Of a stretch of DNA of 64,000 bases, positions 47,816 to 60,099 are shown piece by piece. The notes under the pieces were generated by a model. The model was not told the origin of the DNA. It was given only the letters and a program-made list of their open reading frames with translations, and ran no database searches. Position 1 is the first letter of the stretch, and each line of letters starts with the position of its first letter. The translations under genes were made by a program, and so were the position numbers. The DNA comes from Chrysomallon squamiferum (Eukaryota; Mollusca; Gastropoda; Neomphalida; Peltospiridae), in assembly GCA_012295275.1 (NCBI GenBank), contig CM022670.1:20132698-20196697 (forward strand), read 5' to 3'.

Positions 47816-50800
47816 CCATAATCATATTTCTAGTACTGGAATTTAATAATAAAACAAATCATTAAAAAAATTGAACAGAACATAAAATGGATAATAAAAT
47901 CTTAATGTTTTGCTCAATTCTGTCACCACCACATGCAAACAGCTGGTACACTATGCTGTTTTATACAAAATTAAATTAAATAAAAAAATTGTATGTTCAG
48001 CTGCTGATACTTTGCTGTATTTTCATTAAAGAAATCATATCCCTTTTTAAAAAGCACATCTTTTTCTAATGAAAAATACAATCACAGTTTTAATAAACAT
48101 CCATGTTTCCAATATCAACAGATAGTATGAATTAACCATAAGGAAAAACAAAATAAATAAAGAAAAAAAATGAAGAAAGAAAAGAAAATGTGGAATCATG
48201 AAAAAACAATAAAAACTATACTGTTAATGAAAATGATACATTATTTAATGCGACTTTAAATTTAATGTTTTCTTGTGACATTAATGGATTGCCTAACAAT
48301 TTAACTCAAGGAATTCAATTAGACTGGAAACAGAATGAAGCAATAACACAAAGAATCAATTATTAAAGTTGAAGCATGCATTTTCTGATGGCCAAGATTA
48401 TTTTTTTCCATTTGTTAATGTAATAATAAAGTATGTAGGTAAAATAGTAAGGATTGTAAGGATTTAGGCAGTTTTTATGCTGAAGTCATTTCATAAAGAG
48501 AAACATAAAACATCCCTTACACACTGAGGATACAGTAATTTTAACATGGTATCCACAGTCTCTGAGAGTTGTTTTAATGAAACCAGTCAGTTTGTACTCC
48601 CTTTATCTTTTTAAACTAATTAATTAATTAATTTATTATGTTTTTAATTTTAAATTTCATTAAAATTTCCTGTAATGGCAATTAAAAATGTTTGTGAAGA
48701 AATTGTAATAAACTCAAATAGGTCTTCAAATCACATGGGAAATTAAATAAAGATTTTAAATTCTCATCTAATTCTTTCGAATGTAAGAAATATGAACTGA
48801 ATTTAATCCTTATAGAGGAAATGTAATTTCAAGGAAAAAACGAAAAGATTTATTATTATTATTATTTTTAAAATAAGTTTTAAGAACTTAATGGTGATGT
48901 TAAAACAAATATTGTTTTGATTTTGCTCCATTGTTTGCTAAATTTTTTTTTTTTATAAGAACCACATAAAAAGAAAAAGAAAAATGTAAATTAAGTCTCA
49001 CTCAGTCATTAAATTATAAAATTACCTCTTTTTTTTAATCAATTAGGTTTCTTCCAGGCTTCTTAGAGGTTTAAAATTTTACTGTATTATTCAATAGGTT
49101 TAAAACTGGAACTTGATATTTAGTAACAAATTTTGTTCCAGTGAATTCGAAGTAACAAAATTTTAAATATTTAAGCATTATTATAATTCTAGAACTAAAT
49201 GCGAAAAACTGAGTAGTTAAAAGCTTTGTGAAAAATTTTCAAATATAACATTCGTATTTCATATTATTATAACTCTTATGATAAATATAAATTAATAACT
49301 ACTTTAAGCCTTGCAATAAGCTGAAGTAAACAGTTAGCAAATTGGAAACACTAGTCATTCATTTAGCATGTAATAGCAATAATCATCACACACCAGCCCA
49401 CTTGTTTCTTGTGTTACCTTTAATTCATTGCCATTTTGTCTTTGCCTGTCAGGATAAAATCCCAGCCCAGGGGTATATTTCACTTGTTGAATACTCTTGA
49501 CAAATTGAAGGGTCAAAAAAAAAAAAAAAAAAAAATAAGAATAAAATTTAAAAAATAAAATAAAATAAGTAATAGACAAGTTATACATTACACTACAAAT
49601 TTATTTTTTAAAGGTGAATGTTATACTTTGTACTCTGAAACTTATTAAGGTGAATGTTCCATTCAGTATCTAACAAACAATATTTTTTTTTTACATTGTA
49701 TCAAGTTTATTGAGATTATGCTCAGTTTCCCTAGACCAGCCCTCCATAATCTGTCTGTTGTAAATATTACTTACATTTCACAAGACTGCCCTTCTCTCAA
49801 ACTGCAGTACCTGTAGATTGACGTTTTTATACTGTCTTAAGTTCAGATTTCATTCTAGTTTTGCCTTTAGAAATCAAGTAAAAAAAAAATTAAAATAAAT
49901 TAAAACACACACACACACATACACACACATTCATAAGAGATGTTAAAATATTTTGTTTACATTTAAAATAAATATTTTGTTTATGTATCAAAAAAATTCT
50001 TAAAACTGACTTATATATTCATAAGAAGAGATGTTAAAATATTTTGTTTATGCATTAAAATAAATCTTAGAATTGATTTTTAATAATAATAATAATAATA
50101 ATAATAAAACAGACAAATGTATTTATATGTATTATATTTTATAATTATTATTTTAAAATATTAGTTACTGCAATAAATTTGTAGATATATATATATATAT
50201 ATATTGATAATAGATTAATTGCTATTTTTAATGATGTATAATGCAGCAAAATATTTATTATTTTAGTTTTATTATATGAAGGGTAAAAAAAAGAGAGAAG
50301 AAAACAGATAAATAAGTAGATAAAAAAATATATATAAAAAGCAATAAATAAACATATTTTTTAAATTAAATTTTAAAAAGAGTAAAACAGTAAAAAGAAT
50401 AACTTAAAGAAATGTATATATTAAAAAGAGAGATGAATTAATAAAACAAAAACGATCATTCCTCAGTAATTACTAAACATAACAACAATAACAACAAACA
50501 AAAAAGAAAAGAACAGCAACATTATTAAAGAATATTAAAAAAAAAAAAAACATACAGTCCTACTAACTGATGATTATTTTCAAAATGTGAATAGCCTTAC
50601 CTTTGAGCAGTATCATACAGGTGGTGTTCAGGTACTAATTAATTATAAAGACATTTTGTTTCAGACTAATTTGTTTTTGCACTTTCATTTCTCATTTTCT
50701 ATGACAAGTGACAGATCACTTTTTATAAATTATCTATTGATAGTATTAGTAATAACATCAGATTTCACTTTTGACATTTTTTTTAAACCTTTCACAGACA

Positions 50801-51440
50801 ATTTTCTTTCTTCTTTTTTTCTTTTCTTAAAAAATAAAAAAAAATAAAAAATAAAAATAAGTAAAATTGCAGTTCAGTTATTTTTGTTTTCTCTTATTCA
50901 TTCTTTATTTTTGTCTTTTTTACCCCTACACAAAAGAAACAAACAAGCAAACCAAACAATTAAAACAAACTACATCCCAACAAACATTCTCTTTTTATAT
51001 TTAAAAAAAATATATGTGTATATTGATAGAAAGAAAAATTGAGAAAATAAAGAAAATGAGATTGAGATATAAAAAACAAAGCTCAAGAAAGAGTGAAATA
51101 AATTTTTAAAACGTTTTAAAAAAAGGATGAAGAAAAAGTGAAATTAGAGAGGACCCATGTAAACAGTTTATTAATAAAATATCCAAAAAATGTTTTTGAA
51201 AATCACTTTAGTTTATTTATTTATTTGCATATTTTGATATTTTTAAGTTTTTAATATATTTTTCTGTTATTTACATTTTTAAAAGATATTTTTTAAATAT
51301 TTAGTCATTTACATATTTTAACCAATAATTTCATTTTTTATTTATTATTTAGATATTTCAGATATTTTTTCCATTATTTATTATTTACTTATCTTTAAAA
51401 AAGAATAATAACAATAAAACATTTTTCATTTTTTGTTTAT
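47816..51440. other. AT-rich non-coding DNA
   Basis: A- and T-rich sequence with (AATT)n at 48,620, poly-A at 49,517, AC at 49,905-49,930, (AAT)n at 50,083-50,107 and AT at 50,187. ORFs 49355-49588 (-) and 50587-50847 (+) have biased composition and no splice context. No gene is supported. Confidence 0.6.
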
Positions 51441-51452
51441 TTACATATTTTT

Positions 51453-51463
<11 letters not shown>

Positions 51464-51491
<28 letters not shown>
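51464..51491. repeat. (AT)n microsatellite
   Basis: A pure AT run of about 28 nt. Confidence 0.92.
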
Positions 51492-51493
<2 letters not shown>

Positions 51494-51519
51494 CATTATT
51501 TATTTATATATTGTAAAAA

Positions 51520-51745
51520 CTGAAAAAAGTGCAAAGAATCGCTGAATTTCTCATCTCAAATAGAAAATGTAACTGACCAATGAAAATGATGGCTGTTTGA
51601 TTCTGGCCAAGGAAGTGGGATGATATCTCATTAATATAGTCCTTTAGGAAAACAAACATGCTACAATGAACAGCACTGTGAAACAACAGTGCAAGAACCA
51701 GGCTAGGAAATCAGAGGTGTTCAGAGTGTCAAATCGTTGATTTAT
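51520..51745. other. Unique island with 7-bp palindrome
   Basis: A repeat-free block between (AT)n and (GT)n(GA)n arrays. It contains GCACTGT-gaaaca-ACAGTGC (51,673-51,692), a perfect 7-bp inverted repeat, plus aactgaccaatgaaaatgatgg. A minus-strand 60-codon ORF (51504-51686) has no recognisable domain. Confidence 0.33.
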
Positions 51746-51762
51746 CCAAGACTTCTTTTATA

Positions 51763-51765
<3 letters not shown>

Positions 51766-51849
<84 letters not shown>
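51766..51849. repeat. (GT)n(GA)n compound microsatellite
   Basis: About 52 nt of GT followed directly by about 33 nt of GA, with an abrupt switch. Confidence 0.97.
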
Positions 51850-51850
<1 letters not shown>

Positions 51851-52009
51851 ATTTAAACTAGTTATTAAATTCAGTCACATGAATAAAAAAAATTAAAAAA
51901 TTAAGCAAGAAGAAAAAGAATGATGATTATCATAGTAATAATATGAACAACAATAAAAAATGTATTTTTTTTTAAAAATAAATGAAGCAAAACAGTCAGC
52001 ATTCATTAA

Positions 52010-52312
52010 CATGTATTAGTCTGCTTGAAACACTAGCTATCAAATGCAAAACCTGCAGTCCATCCTCTCCCTCATACTCTATTGTGGAAGACACTGTGTG
52101 TTTTAGGGTTAATATTTATTCATAAATGCTGTGTGCATGATGTGCCATAGACATTGTTAGATTAGCATTTCTCTGGCCAAGTATGTCTTGTGGGAAATGT
52201 CATGATCCGGAAAGACTGTTGTAGATTTGGCAGTGTTTGTCTACCGATCCAGATTAACACAGTGTACATATTGACAACATCTAGTGAGGATGATGTTACA
52301 ATTGGAGATTCT
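52010..52312. other. Unique GC-elevated island
   Basis: Repeat-free (ttggcagtgtttgtctaccg; atgtcatgatccggaaagac). SOX-like ATTGTGG and CATTGTT words are present. No ORF. Regulatory candidate by composition. Confidence 0.3.
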
Positions 52313-52315
52313 GTT

Positions 52316-52513
52316 GGTACTGATGATTCAGGCTGAAATTAGTATAGAGAATTCAAACTGAATTACTGAAAATTCAAACTAAAATAGGTAGTGAAAATTC
52401 AAACTAAAATTGGTACTGATGATTCAGACTAAAACTGATACAGAAAATTCAAATGAAAACAGGCACAGAAAATTCAAACTAAAATTGTTACTGACAATTC
52501 TACTGATAATTGA
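52316..52513. repeat. 24-26 bp minisatellite, about 8 units
   Basis: Units of the form gtactga-aaattcaaactaaaatt repeat eight times with variation, for example gatgattcagactaaaact and cagaaaattcaaatgaaaac. Two unit types alternate (gatgattcag and aaaattcaaa). Confidence 0.88.
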
Positions 52514-53600
52514 TTTGAATAACTAAAGTTGAAAATGTTATTTAGAATTGACTAATACTACATCTATTTGGTTCCCTTTTATAAAACTTGTACAAAAATA
52601 TTCCAGCCATCAATAATTAAATACAAAAGTAGTTCAAATAAACTATTAATAGTGAAAAAAACAACAAATGAAAAAAACAACAAAACACAACACATAATTT
52701 ATAAAATTATTATTAATAAGCATTTTAAATATTTTATCATTTAATAACAGATAAAGAAATATTATATGGTGTTGTTTTCAAATTTTATTGCACTAATTGT
52801 ATAATCTTCATTACTGAAACAGAAAATAATGACAGAATGTAAAATATAATTGAATTGGAATATATATTTTGTTTTGGGAATATAATAGTTATGAAACGTG
52901 ATTTTTTTTTTTTCTCCTTTTTTTTTTCATATTTCCCTTCCTGCCCTTATCTAAAAGGCTAAAGCATTCACATTTTCCCCAGGTTTTTAAATTAAATTTT
53001 ATATTTTTATTTTATTGTTGTTATAGGAATATGTGTATATATATCCATAACATTGTTAGAACTGTGTCACTCTAAAATTTCATTATTGTTGTTAAGAAAT
53101 GCTTGATATCAAATATATAAATAATTAGTTTAAAAAAGAAAAACAACACCTCAAAACCCAGACATCTTTAAAAGATAAAAAAAAAAAAAAAAAAAAAAAA
53201 AACATTTAATAAGATCATAATTTTATAATCCTTTACAAATACATAATTTTAAACAATATATTGGCCTATAGATAGCAAATGTGTTGTAAATTATTTATGT
53301 AAATTTTATTACAAAATTATTTTATCCTGTTTGTGACATTTGATAGTAAACATGTTGTAAATTTTATACTATTGTGTTATTCTTTATATTCTATATATTC
53401 TTTATCTATTCTTTATTTTATTACAAATATCATATTTTTCTATCTCTCTTAAATTTCTGATGTAATATAAAAAAATTATAATTTACATTAAACATCATTT
53501 TTGTACCAAAACAATTTTTATCTTATTGTAGTACAATATGTTGGTGACATTTGGTAGTAAAACCTTTGTAAATTATATTTATTTTTTATTTTATTACCAA
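52514..53600. other. AT-rich non-coding DNA
   Basis: AT-rich with a 26-nt poly-A (53,177-53,202). Two similar phrases (gtagtaaaacctttgtaaatt / atagtaaacatgttgtaaatt) recur at 53,283-53,580 about 70-200 bp apart, suggesting an old degenerate repeat. Confidence 0.5.
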
Positions 53601-53602
53601 CA

Positions 53603-53705
<103 letters not shown>

Positions 53706-53714
53706 TGGAACAAA

Positions 53715-54480
53715 ATGTCTGGGATATTTTGTGTATGTTTTGACTGCAGACAAAAACATTATTCCCATCTTGCTAATTTTCATCACAAAACACCTGGCCA
53801 ACAGCAGTGGTGGGTCTGACAACACATTAACATGATTAAAAACTGTACCAGTGTTTTTCTAAATGTTTTTCTAAATTTTGATTCACCACTGATATTTAGT
53901 TGTATGTAGATCGAATGGCAAATAATGTCTAACTGGAGGCCAGCATTAGCTCATGTTTGTCCACCTGTTTACGAGAAAATCGCTGGCTGGTATTACAACA
54001 ATGCTAATTTAACTTCTTTGTGGTGGTAAATGTCTTCCCCTGCTGTTTTCTCGCAGACACCCACAGGCAAAAGAAAAATAAAAAATAAAAATTCTCCCCA
54101 TTTCCCTCTGTTCCCCCTCTCCCCAGCTGAGAGAACCAGCTCTTTAAGTAGTGAATTATAACATTTCACCAAACTCTTGCAGATCTATTGTTTGTGCTAG
54201 TCTGGGAGATGTTTGATACAAAAGGCGAAGAATTGTCAGAGTGGCTAATTTACTACAGTAGATTTGGGAGTCTCTACCTTGTAGAGATTATCAAAACATT
54301 GCCCCTAGATCAAAGTTTGATGATGTTTGTTTATTTTTCTTTTCGGCGCCACAAGAATTTTGTTGAGCTGTAAGGAGTATGATTGGGGAGGTGACCCAGA
54401 AAGAGGTCATAACCTAGAATGAGATAAAAATCTTCACCATTGGGACTTTTTGTCAGGCCAAATATTGTTGAAGCACCTGC
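53715..54480. other. Cluster of GC-elevated unique islands
   Basis: Mostly non-repetitive for over 700 bp. Includes tattacaacaatgctaattt, overlapping SOX-like ACAATG and POU-like ATGCTAAT words. Also aggtgacccagaaagaggtca (54,390-54,410), two nuclear-receptor-type half sites spaced 9 bp, and tttcggcgccacaag. Candidate enhancer cluster, with a possible exon at 54,183-54,373. Confidence 0.38.
54183..54373 (+). CDS. Possible terminal exon, unknown product
   Basis: A good acceptor (ccaaactcttgcag, AG at 54,181-54,182) is followed by one frame open to TAA at 54,371-54,373. The frame is free of simple repeats and has mixed composition (contains EMFDTKGEELSEWLIYY, ending FRRHKNFVEL). An AATAAA-like run lies about 120 bp downstream in an AAAT tract, so it is not specific. 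Could equally be an open stretch in non-coding island DNA. Confidence 0.17.
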
Positions 54481-54819
54481 TTTCTTAACCACAAAAATAA
54501 ATAAATAAAAACCAGGAGACACAGAAAGTCTAGGCTTCTAATTTGTCCATTTTATTTGATCATTCCTGACTGATTTTGTTCTTTTTGATATATGTTATTG
54601 GACAACCATTTTTCTGTTTTCATTTTCCATTTATTTTTTATTTTTTTATTATCACAGAAAACTTTTCTGTAGTATTTTTTCTCTTGTAGAGTCATCTCAT
54701 TTTCAACCCAAGCAGTTTCTCTGCCCTCCACCTTATTTTCCTCCCTGTTCAAAGCTCTAGTCCTTTTGCATGCAGTTACAACAAGAGTAAATTCTTTTTA
54801 AATAGGATATTGGTCTTTT

Positions 54820-55070
54820 GTTGATTGATTGAATGAAGATATAGACTTTATAATAGAGAAGAGATGCTATCTTTTTGTGCAGGACGCATCAAAGGATTTC
54901 AGATACCCCTGGCTTCAAAAGATAATTTGCTGAATTTCTTGTCTTATCTTGCCCAGTGGTGATGGATCAGTGTTTCTTGTTCGACACAATAAATACGTAG
55001 TCGGCATGCTATGCATTGTGTGCATTCATCATCGACTCTGCTGAGACAACATGCTCAACTATTTTTCTTT
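54820..55070. other. Unique island with TCF-like site
   Basis: Contains aggacgcatcaaaggatttc (ATCAAAGG, TCF/LEF-like) and gtagtcggcatgctatgcat. GC-elevated; no supported ORF apart from a mixed low-complexity one (55011-55247). Confidence 0.33.
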
Positions 55071-55195
55071 TTCTTTTTCTTTCTCTTTTCAAGTCATAAT
55101 GTTACAGTGGACGCATGCTGGTACATAAACATTATTTTGTCCAAATACAAATTTGTGTTGTTGTTGATAATGTTACTATTATTGTTATTGCTTTT

Positions 55196-55222
55196 TTATC
55201 ATCATCATCATCATCATCATTA
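55196..55222. repeat. (ATC)n microsatellite
   Basis: An ATC triplet run; it encodes the His repeat of the ORF at 55011-55247. Confidence 0.88.
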
Positions 55223-55259
55223 TATTTATCATTATATCTATCAATAGTTGTATTATTTA

Positions 55260-56390
55260 TTTATTTAATGTGTATGTATTGTATTATCTTTTAAAATGTC
55301 ACAGTATATTTTAGATTTTAATAAATTTAAAAAAAAGAAATGAGGAAAACATTCAAACATAGTGACATATCAACAAACCTACCCATAACATAAAAAAACA
55401 CCAATACACACACATCATCACACACAATTTAAAAGAAATTACATACAAATACAATATCACACATTCACATAAACTGATGCACACTGAAACGGTCACATAT
55501 ATATTACTGTGAATATATGAATATAAATTATAGAATTTCAAATTTAGGCTAATTCTTCAACAGCACAAGTTTAGCCCGTTTGTTTTGTTATTGAATGATA
55601 GTTTATCTATGTATCTACCTACAAATCCTTGTTTTATTCTAGTGGATCTTCAGCTAATTCTTTAATGGCACCAAACATGTTCAGAGTTTGTGTTTTGTTA
55701 CCATTATCTCAAAATCTGGCTACAAATCCCAGCTTTATTTTGTGGATTTTCTGTCTGAAGTCTCTAATATTATGATTTATGTCTGTCTGTCTTGTTTGAA
55801 ACATGGTTAGAAATATTAATTTTTAATATTTTATTAGTACTGTTATAAATTATATCATTTGGCAATATCTTGGGAATGATTTAAGTTATAGCTTAATAGC
55901 AGATTTAGGAGTATAGTTACAAGATCAAGACTTCTTCGTATATCCTTTCATTTTTTTTTTTACAAGTTTTGTTAAACCATGGAGCAGATGGAGGAAAGAG
56001 ACATAATGCAATATAAACACTAAGAAGGATTGATCCTGTGATTCACTGATCCTCAGGAAAATGTTTTACCCGCAAAATTACATCTGGTCAATTATATCTT
56101 GTAATTCATGTTCTAAACATGTTTTCTTTTACTTTATGGCAGTGAACTTGATTCATAATCACACGTGATTTCCACACAGATGACAGACCATGCTACAACA
56201 ATTTACTACCATTTTATTTTCTGATTTTTAAACAAGATAAATAATTTTTTGCATGTTGGATAGGTTCCAAGAAGTAAGTGTTTTGTCTTTCAGTAGATAA
56301 CATGACAACTATAGAAAAAAAAGGAAAAAAAGAAGACAGTTTTTTTCCCTTTTTTTTTTTGTTCTTTTATTTTCTTTTTTAAAATTATTT
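55260..56390. other. AT-rich DNA, no gene recognised
   Basis: AC-rich low complexity at 55,400-55,440 and AT-rich unique DNA. Two similar sentences (gctaattcttcaacagcaca at about 55,548 and gctaattctttaatggcacc at about 55,652) suggest an old repeat with a period of about 104 bp. Confidence 0.5.
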
Positions 56391-56400
56391 TATCAGAGGA

Positions 56401-56691
56401 TTAAAAGTTGGGATAACAATGATCACAGCTGAACAAGATACTCACGAACACGACTGTTGCATGCACAGTTAGGTTGTTGTTGACAGTGTTGATTTTTTTG
56501 AAGAATCTGATAAAATTGTTGAAATCGTTCGTAGTTTGTAATGTAGTCTCCCCATTCTTATCCCACCATTGTTGATGGGTATTGAGGAACAGGACTAGTT
56601 TGGCTTTTTCTGATTGTGATAATTTCCCATGAAGAAGGAGAAAAAAGAAGATTTTTGTGGTTATCATCGTGTGAGGTGCTGGGTCATGCAT
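56401..56691 (-). CDS. Orphan ORF, 96 codons, doubtful
   Basis: ATG-to-stop on the minus strand in a GC-elevated, repeat-free block. The translation is compositionally normal (starts MHDPAPHTM; mid-part KLSQSEKAKLVLFLNTHQQW). No domain, signal peptide or clear membrane helix is recognised. It is one of the longest non-repeat ORFs in the window. No splice sites or promoter were identified; it may be a mobile-element remnant or chance. Confidence 0.2.
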   Translation of the reverse strand: MHDPAPHTMITTKIFFFLLLHGKLSQSEKAKLVLFLNTHQQWWDKNGETTLQTTNDFNNFIRFFKKINTVNNNLTVHATVVFVSILFSCDHCYPNF

Positions 56692-56699
56692 AACAGAAT

Positions 56700-57935
56700 T
56701 TTTAAATTCGGTGACTTGATTTTTAAAAATGATAAACCAACATAAATGTCTTTATGTTCTTTACATGTTTTTTTTAATATTTGTATGTGAGTGTGTGTGT
56801 GGTGTGTGTTTCTTTTTCTTCCTTTCTAACCATCTTTTTTTTTTCTTTCTTGTCTCTTTTTTTTTCGTTTTTTTAAAAATATTTTTTCATTTTCTTCATT
56901 TCAGTGCATAACTGTTAAATTATTTTATGGTGTGTTTGTGTTTTTATGTACATAGGTTTTGAGCTAAATGGATGGATGGATGGAGGGTTCTGTGTGTCTG
57001 CGTGTGTGTATATTTATATGTTTATATGACTAAAGAAAAAACTAATTTTGATTACTTACTCATATTTAATTAAACATACACCAGTGATATAATCAGAACA
57101 TGTGAAACTAGTTTAATACCCACATTTTTGTGACTATTCAGTTGCAGGAAAAACAAAGGATTTAAAAACCTAATTTTCCCTGAATAAACATTTACCATGT
57201 AAATTTATGTTGTTTATTTCATGATGTTATTACCTATATGCATTCTATGTTATTTCATGTTGTTATCCATATAAATTCTGTTTATTATGTTACTGCCATT
57301 ATTATGATTATAATTGTTTACTGCAATGTAATTCCTGTGTAAATTCTGTATTGTTTAATTTATTCTTTTTGACCAATGTACACTCTGTTTTGTTTTCTTT
57401 TTGACATCATTACCCATGTGTAAATTTTCCTTCTAAAATTATTAACTGTGTCAGTTCTACAGTTTTCTTATTTGCAGTTTTAACTATATATATATAATTT
57501 TATATTACATATGTAAATTCTCTGTGGTTTTCTGCATCACACAAATAAGTGAGAATGAACATACAGTATTCTGTTATGGTAAACACTGGATTGGTAACAT
57601 ATGCTGTGTATGTTGACAGATGTATGTATGTCAGCATGTTTGCAATTCCCTTTTATGTTTCATTGTACATATTATGAAAAGGCTTGACAAGATGTAAAAC
57701 ACATCAGGTTGCAGTATTTGATTTGATTACTACAAGATAATCAGCCGGTACTTTATGCTTTTCTTTCACTTTTATTATTCATCAAAACACGACTGTCCTT
57801 TTTTCATCCATTTTTCATTTTTACTTGTTATATATTGACAGTCAAACAACTTCAAAGATGAACAGTTGCGTACATTTTTTTATTCTTTCATTTTTTTTTT
57901 TCTCTTTTTCTTCTTAAAAGAAAATAACATGAAAG
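56700..57935. other. T-rich and AT-rich DNA
   Basis: T-rich at 56,760-56,900, GT and GATG microsatellite remnants at 56,780-57,000. At 57,190-57,480 the words tgtaaattctgt(a/t)tt and gttatt(ac)cc(at) recur at about 60-bp intervals, a degenerate tandem repeat. Confidence 0.5.
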
Positions 57936-57939
57936 CTTT

Positions 57940-58365
57940 AAGCGGTCAATAAAGTATTTATCTTTGTCACTAGATTTAATCAAGTTTGTCCCTCAGAAAG
58001 CATTCCTCATTGTTTGTGACATGATCCACAGTAGCTAGACATTTTGCCTCTTTGCTGTGATCGTGTTTGTCTCTGTTTGAAGGAGGGCTGGATTTTCACT
58101 GCTTAATTCAGCAGGTTCCCGTCCTCCTCCTTCTCGGTTTAGCACCGAGGCCTGTCTGTGTGCTGTGTCAATATTATCGTTTATTCTCTAAGTAGAAGAA
58201 CACACAGCCACTATCCTACGCTATTGTTAGAGACCAACAAAGCCTTCATAATGGGATTTTAATAGACTGGGGAAGTCTCAGCTACTGTTGTTTTTCTGTT
58301 ATCTCAGTTTTGGTCTCTTTTGTCACTTCTAATGGGAGATGAAGTTTTTTGATATATTCTTGAGG
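57940..58365. other. Prominent GC-elevated island with splice-like signals
   Basis: About 400 bp of repeat-free DNA. The + strand has an excellent acceptor (ccgtcctcctccttctcggtttag) at 58,143, followed by 39 open codons. The - strand has an equally good acceptor (gtgtgttcttctacttag) followed by a 51-codon hydrophilic open frame starting RINDNIDTAHRQ. Both cannot be assumed real. A CTCGGT-ttagc-ACCGAG hairpin (58,134-58,150) sits at the + acceptor. Also carries several ATTGTT/CTTTGT SOX-like words. Confidence 0.42.
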
Positions 58366-58955
58366 TAAAGATTAAAAAAAAAAAAAAAATTTCACATAAA
58401 AATATTGTTCTTTTTTAATATGTATCTAATGCTAAAATTCAAAATATGCTATAATACAAAAAGAGCTGTGTGTGTGTTAAAACTGAAATTTATTAATCAG
58501 CAGTAATAAAACTTTCAGTTGTTAAGTTTCACAGAAACATCCCAGTGACACTTCTAATGTTTACTGAAAAGGAATGATCTAATTCATCATTATTTTACAT
58601 TCACTAACAGAAGCACATTATGCTTGGATTTTTACAAAGGGTTTGATCTTATCTGTTTACACAGAAATATATGGATATTAATTGCTTACAAATGCTAAAA
58701 TATGCAGCATTTTCTTTTCTACTGTTGAAACATTAATTAAGCCTATTTTACATGTCACTTGATCCACTGTGTAAGCACATGTGTCAGATATGTTAATGTT
58801 AATTACCTACAGGTATGATATTAAACTCTTAGTAAGAGAAAAAACCAACTGAGATTATTTTATTCAAATCCATCTTTACATGCTATCAGTTATGAATAAC
58901 AGATCTTTCTTCAGGGTAAGTAAAGGAATGCCAACTTATAAATGTATTATGACAG

Positions 58956-58989
<34 letters not shown>

Positions 58990-59770
58990 AATCCCTTTCT
59001 TTAAAGTATTTTTCAAAAGTCTGAAATCATTCTCTGATGATATTGAAGTAATCTAATTTTTTTAATTTTTTTTTTTTTTTATATATAAAATATAAAACAA
59101 ATTTAAAGATGAAGAAAAAGAAATTGTAAGACTATTTTTCTAAGTTGTCAGATAAAACATAAAACAATCTATTTCCTATATTATATTAAGAATTTTGTTT
59201 TTTCTCATAGATTAAACAATAACAAGGGCAAGATATAATGAACAGGTAAAATAAAAAATTATTATTATTATTATTATTATTTATTTTATTTTATTTTTTT
59301 TTTTTTTTTTTTTTTTGGAGTCATCTCTTTTGTCAGTATTATTTTTTATTTCTATTTCAGAGAGAGAAATAAAAAATTAAAACTTGTTTTAATTCTTTAT
59401 TCCAATCTGACCTTGCTTGTACATGCATACAAACTAAAACAACATGTGATCAGGTGTCCTTAACAAAATTGGAAATTAACAAATGTAATTTATAAAGTCT
59501 GTGGTCAACTACTACAGATTTGACTGGTCTTGGCAATTGACCAATATTAGATAGTCATCATGATAAGCAGGTGAAAAATTACAGCTATCCCTACAATTAC
59601 CAGTAACAGAAGAAAACCCTGTCAAAAGAATGAACTTTTTTTTTCAAGGGAGAAAATAAAATAGCCTCCATCCCTAAAGAGATATATTGCTCTGGGAAAA
59701 TCCCTAACAGAATGATTTCACTGAAGATAAAAAAAGAAAAAGGAAGGGCAAAAATAAATTCTTGAACAAA
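58366..59770. other. AT-rich DNA with microsatellites
   Basis: Poly-A at 58,375-58,389, (GAA)n at 58,961-58,990, (ATT)n and poly-T at 59,257-59,316. A donor-like cttcagg|GTAAGT at 58,915 has no convincing exon upstream. No gene is supported. Confidence 0.55.
58961..58990. repeat. (GAA)n microsatellite
   Basis: About ten AAG/GAA triplets. Confidence 0.93.
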
Positions 59771-59779
59771 AATTTTCTG

Positions 59780-60090
59780 TTAATGTCTTCCATAATTTTG
59801 CCTCAGCACAATGGCAGGGGCTGGTGATAATTACAGGGTAGTAAAAGGTTGTGGAAGCTGAATGTTTTCCCATTGAATCGATGTGGAAAAAATGCTATAT
59901 TTTTCTTGTTGACGTGTTGTCAGTGGACTCCTAAAACGGACGCAGAAAGCAATAAATCTTGGCTGTCGGTTTTTATCTCGCTTTGTCTCGACTATGACAG
60001 TTTTCCATGGTTTTGTTCAGGGTAGATTTATCATTACAAACTTCAGTGGGGCCACTGACAGTTCCACAGTGTGAGGGGTGGGTTCTATTT
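59780..60090. other. GC-elevated unique island
   Basis: Repeat-free (ggcaggggctggtgataatt; cctaaaacggacgcagaaag; ttcagtggggccactgacag, which contains the near-palindrome CAGTGGGGCCACTG). No long ORF. Regulatory-element candidate by composition. Confidence 0.35.
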
Positions 60091-60099
60091 TTATTTTAT

